A stretch of 64,000 nt of DNA from Pleurodeles waltl (Eukaryota > Chordata > Amphibia > Caudata > Salamandridae): positions 1,576,944,049 to 1,577,008,048 of the forward strand of contig NC_090445.1 of assembly GCF_031143425.1 (NCBI RefSeq), given 5' to 3'. The number at the start of each line of letters is the position of its first letter. The first letter of the stretch is position 1. Shown piece after piece: positions 54,069-64,000 of this stretch. Both the position numbers and the translations under genes were made by a program. The notes beneath the pieces are model-generated. The model worked only from the letters and a program-made list of their open reading frames with translations. It was not told the origin of the DNA and did not search any database.

Positions 54069-57045
54069 TCACTGTTCGAACAACCATGTCTTGAGGTTCT
54101 TTCTGAAGAACGGGAGGTCTTTGGTTTTGCGAAGGTTGGTGGGGAGGGAGTTCCAGGTTTTGGGGGCGAGGTAGGAGAGGGACCTGCCTCCTGTGGTGGT
54201 GCGTTGGATGCGGGGGACTGTGGCTAGGGCAAGGAGTGTGGGAGTGTGGAAGTTCACTCTTTCGTTGAGGTAGGTTGGGCTGGTGTTGTGGAGGGATTTG
54301 TGTGCGTGGATGAGGATCTTGAATGTGATTCTCCTGTCTAGGGGGAGCCAGTGAAGGGATTTGAGGTGTGGTGAGATTCGTTTGTGGCGGGGAAGGCCAA
54401 GGACTAGGCATGCGGCTGTGTTCTGGATTCTCTGGATTTTGCGTTTGAGTTTGAGTGTGGTGCCGGCGTAGAGGGCGTTACCGTAGTCTAGTCTGCCCCT
54501 GATGAGTGCATGGGTGACTGTCTTCCTGGTCTCTGGGGGAATCCATTTGAAGGATTTTTTTAGAGTGCGGAGTGTGTGGAAGCAGGAGGAGTTTAGAGCA
54601 TTGATTTGCTGTGTCATGGAGAGGGAGGGGTCCAGGATGATGCCGAGGTTGCGTGCGTGGTTTGCGGGGGTGGGTGCGGGCCTAGGGCGGTGGGCCACCA
54701 GGAGTCGTCCCATGTGGTTTTGTTGGGGCCGAAGATGATGATCTTGGTTTTGTTGGAGTTAAGCTTGAGGTGGTTAGATGTCATCCAGTTGGAGGTGTCG
54801 AGGAGAGCAGCGTGAAGGTTGGTTTTGGCAGTGGTGGGGTTGCGGGTAAGGGAGAGGATGAGTTGGTGTGTCATCTGCGTAGGAGAGGATAGTGATTCCG
54901 TGTGATCGGAGGATGTTGGCTAGGAGGATCATTTAAATGTTGAAGAGTGTGGGGCTGAGGGAGGACCCTTGGGGGACTCCGCAGATGATCTTGGTAGCGG
55001 TGGAGTGGAAAGGTGGAAGGCGGACTCTCTGGGTCCGGTCGGTGAGGAAGGAGGTGAGCCAGTCTAAGGCTTTGTGGCAAACTCCTATGTTGTGGAGGCG
55101 TGTGCGGAGTGTGTGGTGGCAGACAGTGTCAAAGGCTGCGCAGAGGTCTAGGAGGATGAGTGCGACGGTCTCGCCTTTGTCGACTTTGGTCCTGATGTCG
55201 TCAGTGCATGCAATGAGGGCGGTTTCCGTGCTGTGGTTCTTGCGGAACCCGGATTGTGAGGGGTCAAGAGTGTTGTTTTCTTCGAGGAAGTGGGATATGC
55301 GGGCGTTGACTAGTTTATCTGCAACCTTGGTGGGGAAAGGGAAGAGGGAGATGGGGTGATAGTTGGAGAGGATCTCCGGGTCGGCTTTGTTTGCGGTGAT
55401 TTCCGCGTGCTTCCAGGGGTCTGGGTAGGTGGCGGAGTCGAAAGAGGAGTTGATTATGTTGAGGAGTATGGGGGCGATGGTTGGGCTGGCTTTGTTATAG
55501 ATGCGATGTGGACAGGGGTCAGAGGGGGATCCGGAGTGGATGGAGTTCATGATTTTTTCGGTTTCTTTGAGTGTGGTTGGGGCCCAGGTGGTGAGTGTGG
55601 TGGGGGGGTCATGAGTGGGGGTTGAGTTGTGTGAGTGAGGGGTGTGTGTGGTGGTTGTGTGTGGTATGAAGCTGTTGTCGATGTCCAGGATTTTGTGGTG
55701 GGAGTGGTTGGAGAGGGCGTCACATAGGGGCTGTGTGTGTGAGGGGCCTATGTTGCTGGCTTTGGGTTTGGCTAGTTCATTAATGATGGTGAAGAGTTCT
55801 TTGCTGTTTTGAGAGTTGTTGTCAAGGCGTGTCTTGTAGTGATCTCTTTTAGCGGTGCGTATGAGTTGGTGATGGGTGCGAATGGCGGTTTTGAGGGTGG
55901 AGAAGTTGGTTGTAGAAGGTTCTTGTCGCTATATTTTCTCCGCTTGACGGCATTTGCGCTTGGAGTCTTGGAGTTCGGGGATGAACCATGGGGCGTTCTT
56001 GATATTGCGGCTGGCAATGGGTTTTCTGAGGGGGGCTATTGTGTCTGTGCAGGTAGTGATCCATTTAGAGAGGTTGTGTGCTCCTGTGTTGGGGTCGTTG
56101 GTGTGGTGGGGGGGGTTGTGAGCCAGTTGGGAGTTCAGGCGTTCTGTGGGGATCTTGTCCCACATGCGGTAGGGTGTGGTGTGTTGGTGGTGGTGTGTGG
56201 GGGGTTTGGTGAAGGAGAAGTGGACGCAGTGGTAGTCAGTCCAGAGGAATTCGTTGGTGTGGGTGTAGGCTATGTGTTGGCTTGAGGTAAAAATTGCGTT
56301 GAGCGTGTGTCCTGCTGAGTGGGTGGGTGCAGTAACCAGTTGTTTGAATCCGAGGTTGGTGAGGTTGTGTATGAGGGAGGTAGAGTTGTAGTCTTGTAGG
56401 TTTTCCAGGTGAAAGTTGAAATCACTGAGGAGGATGTAGTCTGTGGAGGTGAGGGCGTGCAAGCTGATGGTGTTGGCGATGGTGTTGCAGAAGGCGGGGC
56501 GTGGTCCTGGTGGTCTGTAGATTAGTGTACCTCTCAGGGTGGAGTTGTTGTTAATGTGGATCAGGAAGTGCATGTGTTCTGTGTTGCCGATAGTGTCTTG
56601 GGAGCTGGTGGTGACTTTGATGGTGTCCCTGTGTAGGATGGCGATGCCACCGCCTGGCCTGTGAGGTGGTCTTTGCATTGGAATTTGTATCCCTTTGGGG
56701 TGGCGATGGCTATGTCGGGGTCCGAGGGGTCCGAGTGAGAAAGGCGATGTCAGGTGAGTGTGATGTGATGAGGTCCCAGAGTTCTATGGCATGTTTGTGA
56801 AGGGAGCGGGTGTTGAGGAGCAGGCAGTTGAAGTGGTTGTGGTGGGTGGTGTTGGTGTGGTGCTTGAGGGTGTTGTTGCTGGGTGTGTTCTGGTTGTAGG
56901 GTGGTGTGCGGCGGGGCTGGGTGGTGGGGGCAGAGCAGGTGTGTATTGCGTTGTGGGTGTTGTTGTCGGGGGTCGCTATGGTTGGTGTTTGGTGTGAGGG
57001 ATGAGGAGCAGGAGAAATGACAGGTGTGGCAGGTGAAGGGGCCAT
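54069..57045 (-). pseudogene. LINE copy 2 ORF2 (endonuclease and RT), broken
   Basis: The N-terminal frame 57045-56710 starts MAPSPATPVISPAPHPSHQT and includes FNCLLLNTRSLHKHAIEL, the endonuclease start. The frame 56678-55929 carries LIYRPPGPRPAF, LLSDFNFHLE and HTLNAIF, where the conserved Asp is Asn. It then has WTDYHCVHF, where an extra residue splits the usual TDH. RT (55550-54933) has YHPISLFPFPTKVADKL, SGFRKNHSTETAL, ALILLDLCAAFDTV and IICGVPQGSSLSPTLFNI. The SYADDT box near 54880 is present but followed at once by a one-base frameshift. The C-terminus is in 54713-54069 and ends FRKNLKTWLFEQ. Confidence 0.88.
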
Positions 57046-57119
57046 GAGTGTGTGTGGAGCTGGAAAGGGTGCAAGTGGGGCGAGGGCATGGGTTGTGTGA
57101 GTGGAGGGTGAGGGGAGAG

Positions 57120-57930
57120 TAGATTTATCTTAGGGGGCCAGGGGGACTGGCGCTGGGTGCGGTCTTGGCACGGACGGGCGCAGACGGGCTTGCCTTTGGT
57201 GCGCCTTCGGCACGCATCCGCACCGCGGCTGCCAAAAATGTGGAGGAGGGAGGGAGTGGCAGCTGGGGGAGGAGGGATGGCTGGGCGAATGGGAAGGCTG
57301 GGGGGGGTGGGGCCGCGGGCATGCAGCGGCAGGGGTTTTGGATGTGGAACAACAAAAAGGACGGTGAGGAGGTGGGGGAGGGGCCACGGGATGCAGCAGC
57401 AGGGGTTTTGGATTTTGAGCAGCAAAAATGACGATGAGGAGGTGGGGGAGGCGGGAGGGGCCGCGGGGCCGCAGCGGCAGGGGTTTTGGATTTGGAACAG
57501 CAAAAAGGATGGTGAGGAGGTGGGGGGAGGCGGGAGGGGCCGTGGGGACGCAGTGGCATGGGTTTCAAACAAAGGGAAAGGCCAAGTGGAGGGGGCGAGG
57601 GGCGGCGGTGCGAGGAGCGACCAAGGGTTGCTCCTTGTTACCGTTCCGCGGCTGCCATAAATGGGTAGGAGGGAGGGAGTGGCAGCAAGGAGGAGGGAGG
57701 GCTGGGCGAATGGGAAGGCTGGGGGGGTGAGGCCGCCGGGGATGGCAGCGGCGGGAAAAAAGGAAAATCGGATGGTGAGGAGGAGGGGGGAGGCGGGAGG
57801 GCCCGCGGGGACGCAGCGGCAGGGGTTTTGGATTTGGAACAGCAAAAAGGACGGTGAGGAGGTGGAGGGGGGCAGGGGGCCGAGGGGGACGCAGCGGCAG
57901 GGGTTTTGGATTTGGAACAGCAAAAAGTGG
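57120..57930 (-). promoter_or_regulatory. LINE copy 2 repeat-rich 5' UTR (putative promoter)
   Basis: GC-rich sequence with CAGGGGTTTTGGAT at 57331, 57400, 57478, 57820 and 57898, and a variant at 57557. The inner period is about 78 bp, set in a larger duplicated block (the CGCGGCTGCCA.AAATG-type word occurs near 57227 and again near 57649). The ORF-proximal part is alignable with the monomers of copy 1 (TTGCCTTTGG.GCGCCTTCGG), but the outer array has a different unit. Confidence 0.7.
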
Positions 57931-58225
57931 ACTATGTACTTGGCCTCTGATCAAGGATGGCTGAGTATATGAAGAAGGCCACTATAAACCTTCAGGCCAG
58001 TCAGGAGCTGCAAAAGCAATGGCATGACCAGAAGGCTGTACAGACTGTGTAACAGCCAGGACAGAAAGTGTGGGTCCTGAGCCTGTGTCTCCATGGGCAC
58101 TCCAGGACAAGTGGAGTGGCCCCCACATAATAGTGAAGAAAAAGGGTCAGGTTACCTACCTGGTTTACCTAGGCACTACCAGAAGCCCCTCAGGCAGCTT
58201 CATGTGAATCGCCTAAAGCCCTAGT
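57931..58225 (+). pseudogene. Gypsy B integrase, C-terminal part
   Basis: It resumes after the LINE with MYLASDQ, then MAEYMKKATINLQASQELQK, W-D-Q-K spacing, QPGQKVWVL, and finally GQVTYLVYLGT and QLHVNRLKP, the conserved end of gypsy integrases. A stop and a frame change lie inside. Confidence 0.82.
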
Positions 58226-59000
58226 ATGACTGGGCTGATATGACACTGCTCATGGCCACTGATGAGGGACAGGAAGAAGAGAGTGCCTCTCTCCATTACC
58301 TCTTCTCCCACTCTACAGCTGATGGCTCAGTTGATGGGGTAGTCCTAGCTGACTGCCTCTATGAGTCACAAAAAAGAAGACTGCAGGATTCTCCTGGGAC
58401 AGTTCACAGAACTGTTCTCATTGACACCTGGTCAAACAACTTGGAGTGAACACACCATTGACACAGGGGAGAGTTTGCCATTAAAAAGTAAATTTTTACA
58501 AGCAACCTGACCATGTCAGAGACTGTACCAAATCTGAAGTTCAGGAGATGCTAGACCTCTTAGTCATTGAACACTCAGGCAGTCCCTGAGCTAGTCCAGT
58601 GGTTCTGGTCCCAAAACCTCACTCCCAAAATGGAAAGAGAGAAATGAGGTTTTGTGTTGACTATAGAGGGCTCAACACTGTAACAAAAATAGATGTTCAT
58701 CCTATCCCTTGGGCAGATGAGCTAATAGATACACTGGCATCTGCCAAGTATCTGGGCACATTTGATTTGACTCCTTGATATTGACAGATCAACTTATCAA
58801 ATTATGCCAACCCAAGACAGCATTTTCAACCATTGGAGGGCATTATCACTTTATAGTGATGCCCTTTGGTCTGAAAAATGCACCTGCCAAATTTCAGAGG
58901 CTGCTGAATACAGTCCTCCAAGCTTATAGTGCAGCTTATCTTGAGGATATAGCTGTCTTTAGCTCCACCTGGGAGGATCACCTGGTCCACCTATAGAATG
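58226..59000 (+). pseudogene. Gypsy B reverse transcriptase remnant
   Basis: It directly follows the integrase end. The pre-RT block is present (VVLADCLYESQKRRLQD at 58340-58390). Then come MRFCVDYRGLNTVTKIDVHP (about 58645-58705), GTFDLT with stops at 58775-58785, and GHYHFIVMPFGLKNAPAKFQ (58835-58900). The catalytic Y-x-D-D box reads AYLEDIAVFS (about 58936-58965), with Glu for the first Asp. The position after integrase and before the polypurine tract shows PR-INT-RT-RH order. Confidence 0.88.
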
Positions 59001-59560
59001 TTTTGGAGGCTCTGAAAAGGTTAGCCCCTCTTAATGACCTCACCTCAAAAAGGATGCCTAATAAGTTTGTGGACAGCAGCTGTCAAAAAGCCTTTGAAGA
59101 TCTCAAACAGGTCATGTGCTCTGCACCTATTCTAAGAAGCCCTGACTACTCCAAGCAGTTCATAGTTGAGACAGATGCTTCTGGGGTAGGGGTTGGGGCA
59201 GTTTTGTCACAACTTAATAGAGAGGGCTACGACCAACCTCTAGCTTTTAGAAGCAGAAGGTTGACCCCCAGGGAAAAGTGCTCTTCAGCCATGGAAAGGG
59301 AGGTCTTTGTTTTGGTTTGGGCTTTGAAGAAGCTGAGTCCATACTTGTTTGCACTCACTTCATTGTTCAGACAGACCACAAGCCCCTTCTGTGGTTAAAA
59401 CAGATGAAAGGTGAAACTCCCAAACTACTGAGGTTGTCCATCCCCCTGCAGGGAATGGACTATGCAGTGGAACAAAGACCTGGGTGAAACCACTCCATTG
59501 CTGATGGACTCTTCAGATATTTCCACTTAGACAATGAAGACTCATCTGGCCAAGGTTAGC
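59001..59560 (+). pseudogene. Gypsy B RNase H remnant
   Basis: The connection domain (CQKAFEDLKQVMCSAPILRS) leads to RNase H: IVETDASGVGVGAVLSQ (about 59164-59210), SAMEREVFVLVWALKK (59288-59335), and in a shifted frame VQTDHKPLLWLKQMK and EQRPG. The Asp/Glu catalytic positions look preserved, but the frame breaks at about 59345. Confidence 0.85.
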
Positions 59561-59577
59561 CTTACTATCCTTCATTT

Positions 59578-59591
59578 GGGGGGGGGGGAGG
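59578..59591 (+). promoter_or_regulatory. Polypurine tract of gypsy B
   Basis: An 11-G run followed by AGG ends immediately before the TGTAGG start of the 3' LTR. Confidence 0.8.
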
Positions 59592-62325
59592 TGTAGGAAA
59601 GTACCCTCTTTCTGACATGGTTACCCCCACTTTTTGCCTGTTGTCAGTATGGTTTCACTGTGTTCACTTGGATCCTGCTTATAAGGACCCCAGTGACTAT
59701 GCTCTCTCCCTTTAAAGTTGGGCACACACACACCCACATTTGGCATACTGATGCCCCAATATAAGTCCATTGTATATGGTACCCAGGGCATTGGTGCACC
59801 AGGGGTCCCCCAGGGGCTGCAGCATGTATTATGCCACCCACAGGAAGCCCATGTAATGTGTATCTGCAGGCCTGCCATTGCAGCCTGCGTGAAAGGGTGC
59901 ATGCACCCCTTTCATTACAGCTCACTTCACCAGGTCACTGAAAGTCACCCCATGTTAGGCCCTCCTGCAGGTACCTGTGTGTGAGAACATCCCAAATGAG
60001 CAGCAGTGTCCCCACAAACTCAGCTCAATTTTCCTGGACTTCGTGAGTGTGGGGATGCCATTTTACACGTGTACTGGACATAGGTCACTACCTATGTCCA
60101 GCTACATAATGGTAACTCTGAACCTAGGCATGTTTGCTATCAAACATATCGAAATCATACCCTTATACTGTTTCCAGTTTTGGAAGTATGATTCCATGCA
60201 CTCTGGGGGCTCCTTAGAGGACCCCCAGCATTGCCCCTACCAGCTTTCTGGGGGTCTTCAGGCAGCCCAAGCTACTGCCATCCCTCAGACAGAGTTCTGC
60301 CCTCCTGCTGCTTGATCATCTCAAGCCCAGGAAGGCAAAACAAAGGATTTCCTTTGGGAGAGGGAGTAACACCCTCTCCTTTTGAAAATAGTTGTTACAT
60401 GGTTTGGGAGTGGTAGCCTTCCCAAGCCACTGGTATGCTTTGAAGGGCACATTTGGTGCCCTACTTGCATAAACCAGTCTGCACCCATTCAGGGACCTCC
60501 AGTCCCTGCTCTAGCGTGAAACTGGACAATGGAACAGGGAGTGACCACTCCCCTATCTATCACCACCCCATGGGTGGTGCCCAGAACTTCTCCAGAGGTT
60601 CCATTGATTCTACCATCTTGAATCCAAGGTGGGCAAAGGCCTCTGGGAGCATCTGAATGGCCAGATCAGGCAGGTGATGCAGAGCCCCCTCCTGATAGAT
60701 GGTTACCTGGCTAGGTGACCAAACTCCCTCTTGGGTGGGTCCTCAGATTCGACTTGCGAGATTCCAGCAGGACTCCTCTGCAACCTCTACTTCGACTTCT
60801 GGCCAAGGGAACTGTGACTAGACCCTCAAGGAACTGACAATCGGCATCCATGATGAGGACTCTGCTTGCAACATTGTTTCCACTGCTCCTTCTGCAACAT
60901 TTCCCTGGCTGTGCATTCTCTGAGGACAGCAAGTCTCCAGTCTGCATGAGAAGGAAAAAGGAATCTCCCTTGGAGTAAAGGAGTCACTCCCGTGCATCTG
61001 CAGGCACCAACTGCAATGATGACCGGCTTTGTGGATCTCCTCACATCCTGTGCTGCATGGATCCTGCATCATGGGTGGTGGTCTGTAGTGGTCCCCCTGG
61101 TCCTCTCTACCAGCTTTCTAACTTTGGTGAAGGTAAGCTCTTGCCATCCCAAGCAGGATAGTACCCCTATGCACTTCATCTCTTGCATCTACCAAGGCTT
61201 GTTGGCATCTCCTCCAAGGGATCTTCAGACTCTGTGTAGCCCCAGCCCCCAGCACTCTTCCCTGCTATGCACAGCCCTCTGCATTCTTCTCCAGCAGCGT
61301 GGGACATTTCTTCAGTTGTGCTGCATGGGTTCCGCTGCGATTCCTGGGTCCTCTTCCCGTGGGTCTTCTGTGGGGGATGCCATTTCTTCTTTGGACTCTC
61401 TGCTTTGTTGAGAGCCCCCTAGGACTCGCTCCTGTGCGACTCTTGCCTTTGCCAAGGCTTATTGGTGGCTTTTCCATGCCACAGACAGACTGCAATCTTC
61501 CATCCGGCATGGGACTTCGAATGCATCCTCCAGAACCTCTTCAGCTACTCCAGGGCTGCATTTCTGACCGTCTTCGTCCTACTGTCGACCAACTCCTGCA
61601 ACCACAGATGGGTGGGTAGTAGCTCCTGCCACCACCCGACACTCCTCCGAGTTCTGGACTTGGTCCCCTTCTTTTTCAGGTCTTCCTTTCCAGGAATCCA
61701 CTGCTGGTTTCTTGAAGACTTGTCTAGGTGTTGCATTATCCTTATTTTCAGTCCTTTTGGTGGTTTGGAGAAAATCCAGTAACTTACTCCTTTTTTCCTG
61801 CTAGCGGGGGGGCACTGTGATACTACTTACCTTTGGGATTTCCTAGTTCCTCCAACTCCTCTCTACAGATTCCACTTACCCAGGTGGGGGTCCAGCATTC
61901 GTATTCAATTTTTTAGTATATGGTTTGGGCTAACCCTAGGGTCACTGTTGTCTATTTTGTTATTCTGTTTTCTACTGCTATTTATCCCTATTTCTGATTA
62001 CTAGTGTACATACTTAGTGTGTTTACTTACCTCCTGTCGGGGCAGTGCCTTTTCAGTATTTTTGGTAATTGTGTCACTAAAATAAAGTACATTTATTTTT
62101 GTAGCACTGAGTGTTCTCTTTCATGTGTGTAACTGCTGTGTGACTACACTGGTATTGCATGAGCCTTGCATGTATCCTAGATAAGCCTTGGCTGCTCATC
62201 CACAGCTAACTCTAGATAACATGGCTTCTAGACACTGCCTACACTACACCAATATGGGATACCTGGACCTGGTATAAGGCGTAAGTACCTTAGGTACCCT
62301 CCACACACCAGGCCAGCTTCCTACA
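59592..62325 (+). repeat. 3' LTR of gypsy B
   Basis: It starts TGTAGGAAAGTACCC and ends GGCCAGCTTCCTACA, 2734 bp. AATAAA at 62081-62086 is the probable polyadenylation signal, placing R near the end of the LTR and leaving a U3 of more than 2 kb. It lacks the MITE found in the 5' LTR. No protein-coding potential is convincing. Confidence 0.9.
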
Positions 62326-62784
62326 GTTTGTAAGTCACATTTGCAGGCCTTCTATTTGCTGGCTTTATTTGTTTGGGGCTGTCTAGGATTTATTTGTCCT
62401 TCCAGTGGAGTATAGACCGCTTACTGTATTCTTCCACAAGTACTTGCTTTCTGAAAATAGTCCTTTAAATGTAGTTCTTGTCACATTTGCTGCACATTCA
62501 AAGATAAAGGTCAAATGTCAGGCTTAGTCTTCTGCAGGAGCTTGGTATTTACTTTTCTTTCTCTAACTTCAAAGTGAGAGGATTAGGCTCACAATCTGGG
62601 GATGTGAAAGGAAATACATTTTTTCCAGCAGACAACAAAATGCAAATGTCGGCACATGAACTATACAAATATTTCAGAATTTATCAGCCTTAGTAAAGCA
62701 CAAATGGAGCACATGTTTGTAATTCTGATATGTGCAGGAAACAAATATTTCAATATGATCCCAACTAATCGATATAGTAGGTGA
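62326..62784. other. Gap between gypsy B and the next LINE
   Basis: No recognisable features. The last part may be 5' sequence of the following LINE ORF in another frame. Confidence 0.4.
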
Positions 62785-64000
62785 TATCGTTCGTTAGGAG
62801 CTCATACATTGGACATTCATCTCCTGGTGGAACAAAGAGAGCCTCTGGCCATGTTTCTGACTGAAACATGGCTGGATGAGAGCTCTGCGACAGATATTGT
62901 AATGGCACTCCCAAGCGGATATAAAATTAGCAGATTAGATAGACTTTCTAGAGGAGGTGGTATAGCAGTGATTTATAGAGACTCCTGTAAGATTACTACA
63001 GCACCCACTTCAATCAAAGATGGTGAAAGTATGTCTTTCTCCGTCAATGTGAATCCTCATTACACTTTATTGGGTGTTTTAATTTATCGCCCTCCAGGCC
63101 CTATGGGAGATTTTATGACCTCACTGATGGAAAATATTTCACAATCAATATATACTAAACCTAATTTTCTAGTGTTGGGAGATTTTAACCTACATGCAGA
63201 AAAGATGGATAATATCTCTACTAAGATGTTGATATCAGATATGATTGCTTGTGACCTAGTACAGTTAATTCAGGGACCTACTCACAACAAAGGACACACA
63301 CTCGATTTGGTTTTCTCTAACGTATCAAGTCTAGAATTTATATCTTCGCTTCCACTTGCATGGTCAGACCATTATCTGATAGAGCTAGAACTATCTATTG
63401 CACAGCGTAGGTTCTTGAACACGGCCGCCTCTTCATGTAGAAGAAAGTGGCATAAACTAAAAGTCACTGAGTGGATTAAGGCACTCGAAAAAATGAGGCC
63501 AGGACAGATAAATACAAATAATATATCAGACTTCACGCAATCCATGAACAAATGGATAGAGGATAGTCTAGACAAAACTATACCCTTCTCCTACACCAGA
63601 AATATATGCCGAAAGAAATCGGCACCCTGGTTTAATGATAGTCTCCTAGAGAAGAAAAGAAGTTGCAGGAAACTAGAAAGGAAATGGAGATATACTCAAG
63701 ATGACTCCGTCAAAAAGGAGTATAAGATTATGATTCGAGAGTATCACTTAGAAATTCGGGAAACACAGGCGGCTTATTACGCTGGAAAAATTGAGGCAGC
63801 AGCTAACTCTCCTAAAGAGATATTTAATGCCTTAAAAGGCCTCATTAACTCCACTGAGGAAGTAGAAAGTAGGGATTTCCCACAGCAACATGTAGAGGAG
63901 CTGGCAAGCTTCTTTTTAAGTAAAATTCAGAATATCTATGAAACATTTCCCAATTCCCAAAGTAAAGAACAGGAGATGGGGCATCAGGAGGGGCAGGAGG
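62785..64000 (+). CDS. LINE ORF2 endonuclease domain, open to the window edge (partial)
   Basis: One frame stays open from just after a TGA at 62782-62784 to the last base, about 405 codons. It begins YRSLGAHTLDIHLLVEQ and continues with the endonuclease landmarks in order: FLTETWLDES, a glycine-rich GGGIAVIYRD, LIYRPPGPMGDF, LGDFNLHAEK, GHTLDLVFS and WSDHYLIELE. The catalytic Glu, Tyr, Asp/Asn, Asp and His positions all carry the expected residues. A linker with CRKLERKWRYTQ and SPKEIFNALKGLINS follows, as in L2/CR1 elements before the RT. RT should begin beyond the window. It is not the same family as the three broken L2-like copies. No ATG is certain: the true start may lie upstream across the TGA, or this may be a 5'-truncated copy. 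Confidence 0.88.

Larger units (their letters stand above)
53975..57930 (-). mobile_element. L2/CR1-like LINE copy 2, near full length, inside integrase
   Basis: The 3' end is at 53975-54000, reading TTGATTGATTA on the minus strand preceded by an A/T run, with the family end motif (CTTGAGACCCTCACAGGTGA, GTAGCCCGCTCTATAA). The 5' end is a repeat-rich UTR reaching about 57930. The host integrase frame is split precisely around it, so it inserted after gypsy B. Both coordinates are good to about 10 bp. The target duplication is too short or decayed to call. Confidence 0.9.
38829..62325 (+). mobile_element. Gypsy B: Gmr1-like Ty3/gypsy retrotransposon with nested insertions
   Basis: The element is bounded by two LTRs of the same family (TGTAG...CTACA) and contains, in order, a primer-binding site, gag, protease, integrase, RT, RNase H and a polypurine tract. 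Integrase before RT is the reverse of ordinary Ty3/gypsy elements and is the diagnostic order of the Gmr1 group. Removing the Harbinger (42372-51163), the LINE (about 53975-57930) and the MITE (40144-40772) leaves about 10 kb. The flanks are ATTTA and GTTTG, which agree at three of five bases with both differences A/G, so a target duplication is possible but unproven. All genes are broken. Confidence 0.88.

Noticed and set aside
57120..57923. Overlapping Gly/Arg-rich (plus) and Pro-rich (minus) frames of up to 315 codons
   Set aside because: They follow the GC-rich 78-bp repeats of the LINE 5' UTR.
38824..62330. Five-base target duplication for gypsy B (ATTTA / GTTTG)
   Set aside because: Only three of five bases agree; reported as possible decay rather than as a real duplication.

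Overview
This window looks like intergenic DNA from a very large vertebrate genome, most likely a salamander or newt. That call rests on the mix and layout of repeats (L2/CR1-like and L1-like LINEs, Ty3/gypsy elements with multi-kilobase LTRs, PIF/Harbinger elements with GGCGG-rich ends, hAT and palindromic MITEs) and on my recollection of such repeats in urodeles. It is an inference, since no search was run. I recognise no host gene exon, tRNA, rRNA or CRISPR array. Almost everything that can be explained is transposable-element sequence in several stages of decay, much of it nested.

Left part (1-21640): a palindromic MITE, two LINE 3' ends and an AT-rich stretch; then a decayed Ty3/gypsy element (gypsy A, about 5100-11389) with the usual order gag-PR-RT-RH-INT, interrupted by a minus-strand LINE fragment and ending in a 220-bp palindrome built from LTR sequence. 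After unassigned DNA come a 15-bp tandem array of TGACATCA-like sites, a roughly 380-bp tandem repeat, an LTR-like repeat with a GC-rich VNTR, and the 5' end of an L1-like element on the minus strand.

Middle (21641-38828): an L2/CR1-like LINE with tandem 5'-UTR monomers (minus), an L1-like 3' fragment (minus), a plus-strand copy of the same L2-like family, a non-autonomous hAT element, a tandemly duplicated segment whose second copy was split by a 1583-bp solo LTR (a matching unoccupied site lies nearby), and an unclassified LINE (minus).

Right part (38829-62325): one 23.5-kb composite. The host element is a Ty3/gypsy retrotransposon (gypsy B) with LTRs of about 2.7 kb. Its internal order is gag-PR-INT-RT-RH, with integrase before reverse transcriptase, as in the Gmr1 group. 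Three later elements sit inside it: a 629-bp Harbinger-type MITE in the 5' LTR, an 8.8-kb Harbinger transposon exactly at the gag start codon, and an L2-like LINE inside integrase. The Harbinger carries a nearly intact DDE transposase (+) and two different spliced Myb/SANT-like genes (-), one with an apparently intact two-exon reading frame and one broken. Beyond the composite, an uninterrupted LINE endonuclease reading frame runs off the right edge (62785-64000).

The genes work only within their own elements: transposase with Myb/SANT partner for the Harbinger, endonuclease with reverse transcriptase for the LINEs, and gag/PR/RT/RH/INT for the LTR elements. Most are broken. The best preserved are the spliced SANT gene, the transposase (one frameshift) and the LINE ORF at the right edge.
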